Shown: positions 6,242-13,454 of the stretch, piece after piece
How the letters are laid out: every line of letters begins with the position of its first letter
Numbering within the stretch: the stretch's first letter is position 1
Assembly: GCA_036406675.1 (NCBI GenBank)
Contig: DASXAO010000036.1
Coordinates: 1 to 14,795 of the forward strand
DNA: 14,795 nt
Direction of reading: 5' to 3'
DNA from: SCGC-AG-212-J23 sp036406675
GTDB lineage: Bacteria > Pseudomonadota > Gammaproteobacteria > Burkholderiales > SG8-39
Notes under the pieces: generated by a model
What the model was told of the DNA's origin: nothing
What the model saw: only the letters and a program-made list of their open reading frames with translations
Database searches by the model: none
Position numbers and translations under genes: made by a program

Positions 6242-7690
6242 TTAGACCGCTGCGCCGGAAGACGCTGTCGTCGTTTCCGCTACAAGATCGCGCCTCAGGC
6301 TCGCGCCCTGGCGAAGGAGCTCGCGCTGCACCGCGCGCACCGGGACCTGACGCGGCGCCTTGCCGGTCCTGGACGCGAGCGCCGCGCAGGTGCCCGCCGC
6401 CTGGCCGGTCGCCATGACGATCGGCATTACACGGTAGGAAGAATGTGCCTCGTGGCTGCCCGAGATGCAGCGGCCGGCGACGATCACGCGCTCGGTATTT
6501 CTCGGCAGCAGGCAGCGCAGCGGAATATCGTAGGCCTCGCCGGGCGGCAGGCGCTTGAGCACCGTGCCGCTGCCCTTGGGATTGTGGATGTCGACCGGGT
6601 AGGCGCCGCGCGCGATGGCGTCGTCGAACTTGCGCGCGCCGAGCACGTCGTCCACGTCGAGCCGGTATTCGCCCATCACGCGGCGCGTCTCGCGCACGCC
6701 GACCTGCACGCCGCTTTGCACCACGTAGGACTGCTCGAAGCCGGGGACGTAGCGGCGCAGGAACGCCTCGATCTGGCGCATCTGCCGCCGGCTGCACCAC
6801 TCGGCGTAGCTCAGGTCCCAGACGTCGGTGCCGAGGACGCGCGTCACGCGGGTGCTGTTCACGCTGACCTCGTTCTCGTGCGGCGTGGCAAAGAAGAGCA
6901 TGTCCTCGCGCGGCAGGTCGAGGTTGCCTTCCTCGGTGGCGCGGCGCACGAGCGCCCACAACCCGTGCACGCCGCGCCATTCCTTCGGGTTGTCGCGCAC
7001 GTAGGCGTCGAACACGGCGCGACGGAATTCGGTGACGCGGAACATCAGGGTCATCGGCTGCGCGAGCCCGTCCGCGCGGCCGATCTCGCAGGGTGCGCCG
7101 GCCTGCACCGCGACGTCGCCGTCGCCGGTGCAGTCGACGATCACCTTCGCGCGGATCGCGAGCGGCCCGGACTTGGTCTCGAAGACCACGCCCTCGTTCC
7201 CGGGCAGGACCCCGCTCGCGAACGCGTGGAAAAGCAGGCTCACGCCCGCTTCGTCGAGGAGCTCGAGCGCGATCAGTTTGAACCACTCCGGGTCGAACGG
7301 CACGGTGTAGCCGGTGCCGAGCGACGGCGCGATCGCCCCGCCCGCGCTCACCAGGCGCTCGAGCAGGCGCCGCAGCACCCCCGCCACCACCGGCTCGCCC
7401 GGGCCGTGGTCGGTGGGCAATAGCGTAGTCGCACCTTTTCTTTCCACAGTTGGAATCTGCGTGTGGAACGACATGAGCGGCATGACGAGCGCGGCCGTCG
7501 CGTTACCGCCGAGGAAGCCATAGCGCTCCGCGAGCACCACGCGCGCGCCCGCGTCGGCGGCGGCAACCGCCGCACCGAGCCCGGCAGGCCCGCCGCCCAC
7601 GACCAGCACGTCGGTCTCTCCCGCGAGCAGCGCCTGCCGGGGCGGCAGCTGCAGCCGGACCGTGCCGTCAGGCCGCTTTAACGCTGGCAA
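6242..7690 (-). CDS. FAD-dependent oxidoreductase (FAD_oxidored family)
   Basis: This 482-residue cytoplasmic flavoprotein binds FAD through a Rossmann motif, VGGGPAGLGAAVAAADAG (31-48), with the ribose-binding E55 at the end of strand 2, and FLGGNATAALV just after, typical of the PF12831-type group. A second conserved block near the C-terminus, NTERVIVAGRCISGSHEAHSS followed by R-V-M-P and ATGQAAGTCAA, contacts the flavin and completes the fold. The substrate cannot be read from sequence; members oxidise varied small molecules. The start is a TTG at 7690, ten bases after AAGGAG, and lies inside the end of the preceding pyruvyl transferase-like gene (23-bp overlap), which argues for translational coupling. 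No internal ATG before the Rossmann motif offers an alternative. Family call firm, reaction unknown. Confidence 0.9.
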   Translation of the reverse strand: MPALKRPDGTVRLQLPPRQALLAGETDVLVVGGGPAGLGAAVAAADAGARVVLAERYGFLGGNATAALVMPLMSFHTQIPTVERKGATTLLPTDHGPGEPVVAGVLRRLLERLVSAGGAIAPSLGTGYTVPFDPEWFKLIALELLDEAGVSLLFHAFASGVLPGNEGVVFETKSGPLAIRAKVIVDCTGDGDVAVQAGAPCEIGRADGLAQPMTLMFRVTEFRRAVFDAYVRDNPKEWRGVHGLWALVRRATEEGNLDLPREDMLFFATPHENEVSVNSTRVTRVLGTDVWDLSYAEWCSRRQMRQIEAFLRRYVPGFEQSYVVQSGVQVGVRETRRVMGEYRLDVDDVLGARKFDDAIARGAYPVDIHNPKGSGTVLKRLPPGEAYDIPLRCLLPRNTERVIVAGRCISGSHEAHSSYRVMPIVMATGQAAGTCAALASRTGKAPRQVPVRAVQRELLRQGASLRRDLVAETTTASSGAAV

Positions 7691-8813
7691 TCGAGAGCTT
7701 CTCCTTGTTGAGCAGCCCGAGCAGGATGTGGTGCGTTTCCTGCGCGCGCTTCTGCAGCGGCGGAACCACCTTGGCGAGGTTCAGCTTCATCTGGCGGCGG
7801 CGGTCCCAGGCGTCGTCGAGGTGGGCGATCAGCCGGCCCGGGTTCACCAGCTTGTAGGGCGGCGTCGGGACCTTCAGGTCCTCGAGCAGCCCGGTGACCT
7901 TGCCCGCATAGGGCAGCGCGACGAAGGGGACGCCGCGCAGCGCCGCGAAGATGAGGAAGTGCAGCCGCATGCCCAGCACGAAGCTGAACTTGCTCATGAG
8001 CGAGAGCAGCTGTCCCGAGGTGTACTCGCCCTTCAGCACGGTGGCGCGCTGCGCGCGCAGCATGAGCGCGATCACCGCGTGGCTGTGCTGCGAGTCGAGC
8101 ACCGAGCGCTCCATCGGCACGAACACGATATCGGCGTCGTAGCGGTCGACCATGAAGTCGGCCGCGTTCGCGAGCAGCGCGTGGTATTCCTTCGGGTCGA
8201 TGTCGGGCGCTGCCACGCCGGGCTCGCGCACCGACATGCCGATCAGGCGCCGGCGGCCTTCCAGGCCTTCGCTCCTCAGCACCCCGCGCGGCAGCGGCTC
8301 GGGCCTGAGAAGCAGCGCCGGGTCTGCGGTCACGGTGATCTCGCGGTGCACGCCCGCCTCCTCGAGCACCTGCTGGGCGCTGCGCTCGCGCACCGTCACC
8401 ACGTCGACCTGCTCGAGCACCTCGCGCACCAGGGTCTGCGCGCCGGCATGGGTGAGAGGTCCCGCGCCGATGGCGTAGAGCATCACCGGAACGCCCTTTT
8501 CCTTCGCGATCTGCGCTTCGCGCAGGTAGATGCGCGCTTCGGCGTCGAAGAGGATCCCGCCGCCGCCGATGATGAGCAGATCGAGCCGCTCGACTTCCGG
8601 CACCGCCTCGGCGCGCGAGAGCTTGCGCACCGGCACCGCCCGCTCCACGCCGTGCCGGCGCTTCGTGTCCTCGGGGTCGCGCGAGAACACGGTGATCTCG
8701 ACCGGCAGGTCGCGGCGCAGCTGCGAAATCATCGAGTGGAGGATCGCCTCGTCGCCGAGGTTGAGGCCGCCGTACGAGCCGGAAATTCCAATGCGGTACA
8801 GGTCCTTGGCCAT
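7668..8813 (-). CDS. Polysaccharide pyruvyl transferase family protein (CsaB-like)
   Basis: This 381-residue protein belongs to the polysaccharide pyruvyl transferase family (PF04230), whose best known members (CsaB, WcaK) add a ketal pyruvate from phosphoenolpyruvate to surface polymers. Family landmarks are GSYGGLNLGDEAIL (12-25), DLLIIGGGGILFD (78-90), YAIGAGPL (113-120), a middle strand LIGMSVREPG, and the GMRLHFLIFAA block (281-291) with the conserved Arg and His. It has no signal peptide and acts in the cytoplasm. No glycosyltransferases, exporters or S-layer genes lie nearby, so the acceptor is unclear. It is probably the first gene of an operon with the FAD oxidoreductase and the kinase. 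The ATG at 8813 gives the standard family N-terminus but has only a poor ribosome binding site. Confidence 0.93.
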   Translation of the reverse strand: MAKDLYRIGISGSYGGLNLGDEAILHSMISQLRRDLPVEITVFSRDPEDTKRRHGVERAVPVRKLSRAEAVPEVERLDLLIIGGGGILFDAEARIYLREAQIAKEKGVPVMLYAIGAGPLTHAGAQTLVREVLEQVDVVTVRERSAQQVLEEAGVHREITVTADPALLLRPEPLPRGVLRSEGLEGRRRLIGMSVREPGVAAPDIDPKEYHALLANAADFMVDRYDADIVFVPMERSVLDSQHSHAVIALMLRAQRATVLKGEYTSGQLLSLMSKFSFVLGMRLHFLIFAALRGVPFVALPYAGKVTGLLEDLKVPTPPYKLVNPGRLIAHLDDAWDRRRQMKLNLAKVVPPLQKRAQETHHILLGLLNKEKLSIASVKAA

Positions 8814-8931
8814 GCGAGGGCGTCAAGCAAAAAGAACGCCCGCTGCGTACGCTGCCCCTTAGGCCGGCCGGACCTCGGGTTTCCCCGCGGGCACGGCCAT
8901 TGCTGCCTCGCAAAACGGCGGGAAGGAATTG

Positions 8932-9180
8932 ATGCCAATGGACGTTCGTAACGTATATACGGAAACGCTGGCGTGCGCCGCAGCGACCATCGGCGGCGCT
9001 GCCCGGCTTGCCAGGTTTCTCAATGTCTCGCACGGCCGTCTCAACCGCTGGCTCGCGGGCGAGGAAGCGCCGCCGCAGGACGTGTTTCTCGACGCGCTCG
9101 ACGTGATCGCCGACGGTCCCTACGCGAGCCCGGAGCGTCGCCGGCCGCGCGTCGCCGTCCTTCACCAGAACAAGCGCTAG
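8932..9180 (+). CDS. Small helix-turn-helix protein
   Basis: This 82-residue protein carries a Cro/YdaS-like helix-turn-helix: AARLARFLNVSHGRLNRWLAGEEAPP (about residues 23-48), with the typical second-helix start after a Val-Ser turn and the R-W-L-A-G-E-x-x-P-P ending seen in XRE-type regulators. The rest is a short helix and a basic tail (ERRRPRVAVLHQNKR). It probably binds DNA and may be a small regulator, divergent from the pyruvyl transferase operon with a 118-bp gap that could hold both promoters. GGAAGG at 8921-8926 lies five bases before the ATG at 8932; the ATG at 8938 is also possible. A REP-like hairpin follows its stop. Target genes are unknown. Confidence 0.75.
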   Translation: MPMDVRNVYTETLACAAATIGGAARLARFLNVSHGRLNRWLAGEEAPPQDVFLDALDVIADGPYASPERRRPRVAVLHQNKR

Positions 9181-9187
9181 CAGTTCC

Positions 9188-9215
9188 GTAGAATCGGGGT
9201 CAGACCCCGATTTTT
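9188..9215 (+). terminator. REP-like hairpin with T-tract after the HTH gene
   Basis: Arms AATCGGGGTC (9192-9201) and GACCCCGATT (9203-9212) are perfectly complementary around a single central A, and five T (9211-9215) follow. It starts seven bases after the HTH stop codon, so it would serve as a rho-independent terminator. A GTAG tetranucleotide (9188-9191) directly precedes the palindrome, as in REP elements linked to RAYT transposases. Confidence 0.75.
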
Positions 9216-9238
9216 CCCAGGGGTGGAAAGAATGTCGA

Positions 9239-9832
9239 TTGAGCGCACGCGTCTTCGTCGCAGGCGCGACCGGCGCGGTGGGCAAGCCGCTGGTGAGCCT
9301 CCTGACCGCGCAGGGCTACGAGGTATGGGGCACCGCCCGATTTCCCGACAAGGCGAGGACGATCGAGGATGCAGGCGCATCTGCGATCGTGGTGGATGTC
9401 TTCGATGCCGCGGCCCTCGGGCGTGCAGTGATGTCAGTGCGCCCGGGAACCATCGTCCATCAGCTCACCGACCTGCCGGCGGGCCTCGATCCGGCCCGGA
9501 TGGCGGAGGCGGTGCCGCGCAATGCGCGCATCCGCCGCGAGGGCACGAAAAACCTGGTCGCCGCCGCGCTCGCCGCAGGAACGCGCAAGCTGATCTCGCA
9601 AAGCATTGCGTGGCGCGCGCAAGGCATCACAGCGGAAGGCGTCGGGACCGGCCGCGTAGCCGGCGGCGAAGAGATGCCGCTGCACGTCGACGCCGCGGCC
9701 TCCGCCGCGCTGCTCGCTCTCGAGAAAGGGCGTGCAGGGACGATTTACGACATTGTCGAGTCAGATGCCGGGGTCGCAATCGACGCCGCGCGTCGCGAGC
9801 TCGGCTGGGACCCCCGCTTCCGCCTCCATTGA
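9239..9832 (+). CDS. NAD-dependent epimerase/dehydratase-like protein, internally shortened
   Basis: This is a 197-residue protein of the extended short-chain dehydrogenase/epimerase group. The N-terminal Rossmann motif FVAGATGAVGKPLV (6-19) should bind NAD(P), and IVHQLTDLPAGLDPARM (72-88), NARIRREGTKNLVAAAL and LISQSIAW (118-125) match the usual order. After W125 the protein jumps within about ten residues to a segment like the family's G-P-G-T-G loop (VGTG, 135-138) and then MPLHVDAAASAALLALEKG. Relatives have roughly 45 more residues there, including the strand that ends in the R-Y-G-x-x-Y-G-P region. The frame is open throughout, so it is an in-frame loss, not a frameshift. The start is a TTG at 9239 with weak GGAAAG upstream. 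It may be inactive or repurposed. Family call good; function doubtful. Confidence 0.78.
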   Translation: MSARVFVAGATGAVGKPLVSLLTAQGYEVWGTARFPDKARTIEDAGASAIVVDVFDAAALGRAVMSVRPGTIVHQLTDLPAGLDPARMAEAVPRNARIRREGTKNLVAAALAAGTRKLISQSIAWRAQGITAEGVGTGRVAGGEEMPLHVDAAASAALLALEKGRAGTIYDIVESDAGVAIDAARRELGWDPRFRLH

Positions 9833-9845
9833 CGCGGACGAACAA

Positions 9846-9863
9846 CCGGTAGCACAGTACCGG
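9846..9863. repeat. Short inverted repeat before the KimA-like gene
   Basis: CCGGTA and TACCGG are separated by six bases in the 50-bp gap between the epimerase and the permease. Possible operator or weak RNA hairpin; no other support. Confidence 0.35.
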
Positions 9864-9882
9864 CGCCGCGACGAAAATAGCA

Positions 9883-11850
9883 ATGCCAAGCCAGTTGCGC
9901 GAGAAGCTGTTCGGCAAGGCGCTCGACCCGTTCAGCGCGGAGTCGCGCAAGCACGTCGCGCTGGTCGCGTTCCTCGCGTGGGTCGGCCTCGGCGCCGACG
10001 GCCTTTCGTCGGCCTGCTACGGACCCGAGGAGGCCTTTCTCGCGCTCGGCAAGCACACCCCGCTCGGGCTGTACCTCGCGGTGCTCACCGCGGTGACGGT
10101 GTTCGTCATCGCGGTCGCGTACAACCAGGTGGTCGAGCTGTTTCCGAGCGGCGGCGGCGGCTACAAGGTCGCGACCAGCCTGCTCGGGCCGCACGCCGGG
10201 CTCGTCTCGGGCGCTGCGCTCATCGTCGACTACGTGCTCACCATCTCGATCTCGGTCGCAAGCGGCGTCGACGCGCTGTTCTCGCTCCTTCCGTCCGCGT
10301 ATGGCGCCGGCAAGCTTGGACTCGAGGTGGTGCTGGCGATCGGGCTGCTGTTCCTCAACTTGCGCGGGATGAAGGAGTCGATCCGCTTTCTCCTGCCGAT
10401 CTTTCTCGGGTTCGTCCTCACCCACACGCTGCTGATCCTGTACGGCGTCGCTGCGCACGTCGAACATGTCCCGGACCTCGTCCCGGGCACGCTGGCCGAC
10501 ACGCGCAGCATGGCGGCCGAGCTCGGCTGGGTCGGCGTGGCGGCGCTGGTGCTGCGCGCCTATTCGCTCGGTGGCGGCACCTACACCGGGATCGAGGCGG
10601 TCTCGAACAACGTGCAGTCGCTCGCCGAGCCGCGCATCGCCACGGGCAAGTGGACCATGTTCTACATGGCGCTGTCGCTCGCTTTCACGGCCGGCGGCAT
10701 CATCCTGCTCTATCTCCTCTGGGACGCGCGCCACGTCGAGGGCCAGACGCTCAACGCGGTGGTGTTCGATTCGATCATCGGCAACATCGGCTGGGGCGAT
10801 CCGGTCAACCGCGCCGCGCTGGTGGTGGTGCTGCTCTTCGAGGCGGGGCTCCTTTTCGTGGCGGCGAACACCGGGTTCCTGGGCGGTCCCGCGGTGCTCG
10901 CCAACATGGCGGTCGACTCGTGGATGCCGCACCAGTTCCGCAACCTCTCCAGCCGCCTCGTCACCCAGAACGGCATCATCCTGATGGGCGCGGCCGCGAT
11001 CGCGGTGCTGCTCATCACGCTCGGCAAGGTGTCGCTGCTGGTGGTGCTCTACAGCATCAACGTGTTCCTGACCTTCACGCTGTCGCTCGCCGGGCTGGTG
11101 CGCTACTGGTGGCTGCACCGCGCCGAGGGGAACTGGCTGGTGCGCATGGCGCTCTCGCTCGCCGGCCTCGCGGTGTGCGCCGGGATCCTCGCGGTGACGG
11201 TGATCGAGAAGTTCGCCGAAGGCGGCTGGATCACGCTCATCATCACCGGCGTCGTCATCGCCGTCGCGCTGGCGATCCGCCGCCATTACGACCGCATCAG
11301 CGAGCTGGTGCGGCGCGCCGAAGAGGTCTACGCGGCGCCCTCGGGGCATTCCGCGGCGCGGCCGCGTCTGCAGCCCGAAGCTCCCACCGCCGCTTTCATC
11401 ATCGGAAAGAACCGCAGCGGCCTGGTGCACGCCTCGAGGACCGTGCTGGCGATGTGGCCGCGGTTCTACCGCAACTTCCTCGTCGTCAACGCGCGCCCGG
11501 TCGACGTGCGCAGCTACGGCGGCGAAGCGGCGGTGGAGCGGCTCAAGGCCGCGACCTTCGAGGACATGCAGTTCTACATGGAGCTCGCGCGCCAGCACGG
11601 CATCGCCTCCAAGTACTACCTGGGCTTCGGCGTCGACGGCGTGGAGGAGACGATCAAGTGCTGCCGCGAGGTGCGCAGCGAGTTTCCGCACGTCGTGTTC
11701 TTCGCCTCCAAGCTGGTGTTCGAGCACGAGACCTGGGTGACCCGGGCGCTGCACAACCAGATCGTCAATTCCATCCAGCAGCGCTTGCAGGTCGAGGGGA
11801 TGCACATGGTCATCCTGCCCATGCAGCTTCCCTCGGAGCGCGCGCCGTAG
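9883..11850 (+). CDS. APC-superfamily permease, KimA/YdaO-like (probable K+ importer)
   Basis: This 655-residue inner-membrane protein resembles Bacillus KimA (YdaO), a proton-coupled K+ importer of the KUP/APC group. Shared elements are GADGLSSACYGPEE (37-50), FPSGGGGYKVA (87-97), IVDYVLTISISVASGVDA (114-131), LFLNLRGMKES, TYTGIEAVSNNV (233-244) and FVAANTGF with L-A-N-M-A-x-D-x-W-M-P. Residues that bind K+ in KimA as I recall them (D36, Y43, D117, Y118, S125) line up with D39, Y46, D116, Y117 and S124. About twelve membrane segments end near residue 465. Residues 500-655 are a soluble domain, AAFIIGKNRSGLVHASR onward, possibly a universal-stress-like alpha/beta fold. The ATG at 9883 has only a weak ribosome binding site. 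It follows the epimerase by 50 bp. Amino-acid transport remains an alternative. Confidence 0.88.
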   Translation: MPSQLREKLFGKALDPFSAESRKHVALVAFLAWVGLGADGLSSACYGPEEAFLALGKHTPLGLYLAVLTAVTVFVIAVAYNQVVELFPSGGGGYKVATSLLGPHAGLVSGAALIVDYVLTISISVASGVDALFSLLPSAYGAGKLGLEVVLAIGLLFLNLRGMKESIRFLLPIFLGFVLTHTLLILYGVAAHVEHVPDLVPGTLADTRSMAAELGWVGVAALVLRAYSLGGGTYTGIEAVSNNVQSLAEPRIATGKWTMFYMALSLAFTAGGIILLYLLWDARHVEGQTLNAVVFDSIIGNIGWGDPVNRAALVVVLLFEAGLLFVAANTGFLGGPAVLANMAVDSWMPHQFRNLSSRLVTQNGIILMGAAAIAVLLITLGKVSLLVVLYSINVFLTFTLSLAGLVRYWWLHRAEGNWLVRMALSLAGLAVCAGILAVTVIEKFAEGGWITLIITGVVIAVALAIRRHYDRISELVRRAEEVYAAPSGHSAARPRLQPEAPTAAFIIGKNRSGLVHASRTVLAMWPRFYRNFLVVNARPVDVRSYGGEAAVERLKAATFEDMQFYMELARQHGIASKYYLGFGVDGVEETIKCCREVRSEFPHVVFFASKLVFEHETWVTRALHNQIVNSIQQRLQVEGMHMVILPMQLPSERAP

Positions 11851-13056
11851 CTAGGCGGCTGCGGCCGCGGGCGCCGGCTGGATGCGCGCCTCGCGGATCG
11901 GCAGGTTCACGAGCGCGGCGAACGTGGCGAGCGCGATGTCCGCGTACCACATCCACTGGTAGCTGCCCAGGCGCGCGATCGCGATCCCGCCGAGCCACGC
12001 GCCGAAAAACGCGCCGATCTGGTGCGAAAGCAGCGTCAGCCCGAAGAGCGTGGCGAGGTAGCGGATGCCGAAGAGCTTGCCGACGATCGCGGCGGTGGGC
12101 GGCACGGTCGAGAGCCAGGTCAGGCCGAGGCCGAAGGCGAAGAAATAGAACGTGAGCGGGGTCTTCGGAGCCGCCAGGTAGAGCAGGATGAGCACCGCAC
12201 GCGATCCGTACATCAGCGCGAGCGAAAGCTTGCTCCGGTAGCGCGACACCGCCGCCCCCGCGAGGAGGCTGCCGGCGATGTTGGCGAGGCCGATGATCGC
12301 GAGCGACCAGCTCGCCACCGTCGCGGGCAGGCCGCACAGATCCACCTCGCCCGGCAGGTGCGTGACCAGGAACGCGATGTGGAATCCGCAGGTGAAGAAC
12401 CCGGCGTGGAGCAGAAGATAGCTGCGATCGCGCAGCGCGCCGCGCACCGCGCTCCACGCGCCTTCGCCGCCTTTGTGGGGCGCCGAGCCGCCCTGCGCCA
12501 CCATTCCGACGAGGGGCAGCGCAGCGAGCATCGCCACCGCGAGCGCCCACATGGCGCCGGCCCATCCAATGCCCTGGATCAGCTTCTGGGTAATCGGCGC
12601 GAACACGAACTGCCCGAAGGATCCGCCCGCGTTGATCACCCCGGAGGCCGTGCCGCGCGCCTGCGCGGGCAGGCGCTGCGCGGCCGCGCCGAGAAGAACC
12701 GAGAAGCTCGCCGCGCCGGAGCCGGCAGCGAAAAGCAATCCGAGCACGACAACGAGCCCGACCCCCGAGCTCATGAACGGGGTGAGCGCGGCTCCGAGCG
12801 CGAGCAGGACGAGCCCCGCCGCCAGCACCGGCCGCGGGCCGTGCCGGTCGGCGATCGCTCCCGCGAGCGGCTGCACCGCGCCCCAGACGAACTGGGCGAT
12901 CGCGAGCGCGAAGCTGATCGTGACCACGCCGAGACCGGTCGAGCTGTTGATCGGGGAGACGAACAGGCCGAGCGTGTTGCGCGTGCCCATCGTCACCATC
13001 AGCATGGCGGCCGCCGCCAACGTGACCACCACCGCAGGTCTGCTCCAACCGGTCAT
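11851..13056 (-). CDS. MFS transporter (monocarboxylate/OFA-like)
   Basis: This 401-residue protein is a complete major facilitator permease with about twelve hydrophobic segments. MTMGTRNTLGLFVSPI in helix 1 and the loop 2-3 signature GAIADRHGPRPVL (66-78) place it in the group of monocarboxylate or oxalate:formate antiporter-like permeases; NAGGSFGQFVFAPITQKLI (142-160) is typical of their helix 5. The centre has a short charged loop (APHKGGEGAWSAVRGALRDRS). Substrate unknown, perhaps a small organic acid. Its TAG stop directly abuts the stop of the convergent KimA-like gene (TAGCTA, 11848-11853), with no room for a separate terminator. Upstream, a TCTAAT hexamer ends eight bases before the ATG, and a strong palindrome (13081-13105) overlaps where a -35 box would lie. 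No Shine-Dalgarno sequence is clear. Confidence 0.93.
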   Translation of the reverse strand: MTGWSRPAVVVTLAAAAMLMVTMGTRNTLGLFVSPINSSTGLGVVTISFALAIAQFVWGAVQPLAGAIADRHGPRPVLAAGLVLLALGAALTPFMSSGVGLVVVLGLLFAAGSGAASFSVLLGAAAQRLPAQARGTASGVINAGGSFGQFVFAPITQKLIQGIGWAGAMWALAVAMLAALPLVGMVAQGGSAPHKGGEGAWSAVRGALRDRSYLLLHAGFFTCGFHIAFLVTHLPGEVDLCGLPATVASWSLAIIGLANIAGSLLAGAAVSRYRSKLSLALMYGSRAVLILLYLAAPKTPLTFYFFAFGLGLTWLSTVPPTAAIVGKLFGIRYLATLFGLTLLSHQIGAFFGAWLGGIAIARLGSYQWMWYADIALATFAALVNLPIREARIQPAPAAAAA

Positions 13057-13080
13057 GGGGCCCGATTAGACCTCGGCCCG

Positions 13081-13105
13081 CCGCTGACAGCTACAGCTGT
13101 AGCGG
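13081..13105. promoter_or_regulatory. Bulged palindrome upstream of the MFS gene, candidate operator
   Basis: A 14-bp perfect palindrome GCTACAGCTGTAGC (13090-13103) sits inside a larger one. CCGCTGACAGCT (13081-13092) pairs with AGCTGTAGCGG (13095-13105) over 11 bp with one bulged G and a two-base spacer. It lies between the end of the 67-residue gene and the MFS start. No T-run follows, so an operator fits better than a terminator. Confidence 0.5.
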
Positions 13106-13109
13106 GCGC

Positions 13110-13313
13110 CTAGGGGGCGCGCTGGTAGCCGCCGCTCTTGCCGTTGAAGCGCTCGGGCTTGGCCCAGGTGAGCTTCTGCGTCTCGATGCAGTTGATGCGC
13201 ACGCGGCGGTTCATCATGTCGTGGCGGATGACCTCGACGGTCCGCTGCACGCGGGTATCGACTTCCTTCCACTTCGAGCCGACCGGGGGATATGCGGATC
13301 TCATAGTACGCAT
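13110..13313 (-). CDS. 67-residue basic protein of unknown function
   Basis: This short soluble protein reads GSKWKEVDTRVQRTVEVIRH, then a turn, then RVRINCIETQKLTWAKPERF and NGKSGGYQRAP. The spacing of alternating hydrophobic residues (TVEVI, RVRINCIE, KLTWAK) suggests a small SH3-like or KOW-like beta-barrel, and the ending W-A-K-x-x-R-F-N-G-K-x-G-G-Y resembles small proteins I associate with phages and mobile regions. I cannot name a family. Codon use is like the neighbours. The start may be the ATG at 13313 or the one at 13304; TAACAT lies seven bases before the second, and neither has a Shine-Dalgarno sequence. It is divergent from the small basic protein at 13455. The beta-barrel idea is inference from pattern only. 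Confidence 0.65.
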   Translation of the reverse strand: MRTMRSAYPPVGSKWKEVDTRVQRTVEVIRHDMMNRRVRINCIETQKLTWAKPERFNGKSGGYQRAP

Positions 13314-13380
13314 GTTAAGGGCAGTTCATGACCGCCGCTCGCGCGATTTCACAGGCACCACCGCGAGGTCTAGCCCCTTC

Positions 13381-13437
13381 GGACCGCCCCCGGGACCGAA
13401 CGGCCCCCTGCGGGCGCCCAGTACGGTCCCCCGGTCC
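13381..13437 (+). promoter_or_regulatory. Hairpin leader in front of the small basic protein
   Basis: Two copies of GGACCG (13381-13386 and 13393-13398) face two complementary copies (CGGTCC, 13424-13429 and 13432-13437), so the leader can fold into a two-part stem around about 25 bases. The stem ends four bases before the GAAAGGAG ribosome binding site (13441-13448). It may control translation or protect the mRNA. Confidence 0.45.
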
Positions 13438-13454
13438 ATCGAAAGGAGCACGCC

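Noticed and set aside
4114..6417. A 767-residue open frame opposite the kinase
   Set aside because: Arg/His/Ala-rich, no domain; the kinase on the other strand has every expected motif.
7662..8951. A 429-residue open frame opposite the pyruvyl transferase gene
   Set aside because: Shadow; the opposite strand carries the family landmarks.
9223..9852. A frameshift explanation for the short epimerase, using the parallel frame from 9223
   Set aside because: The parallel frame is Arg-rich noise; the conserved blocks on both sides of the gap lie in one frame.
9745..11805. A 686-residue open frame opposite the KimA-like gene
   Set aside because: Shadow; no membrane segments or motifs.
9732..12155. 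An 807-residue open frame overlapping the KimA-like gene
   Set aside because: Arg-rich low-complexity shadow in another frame.
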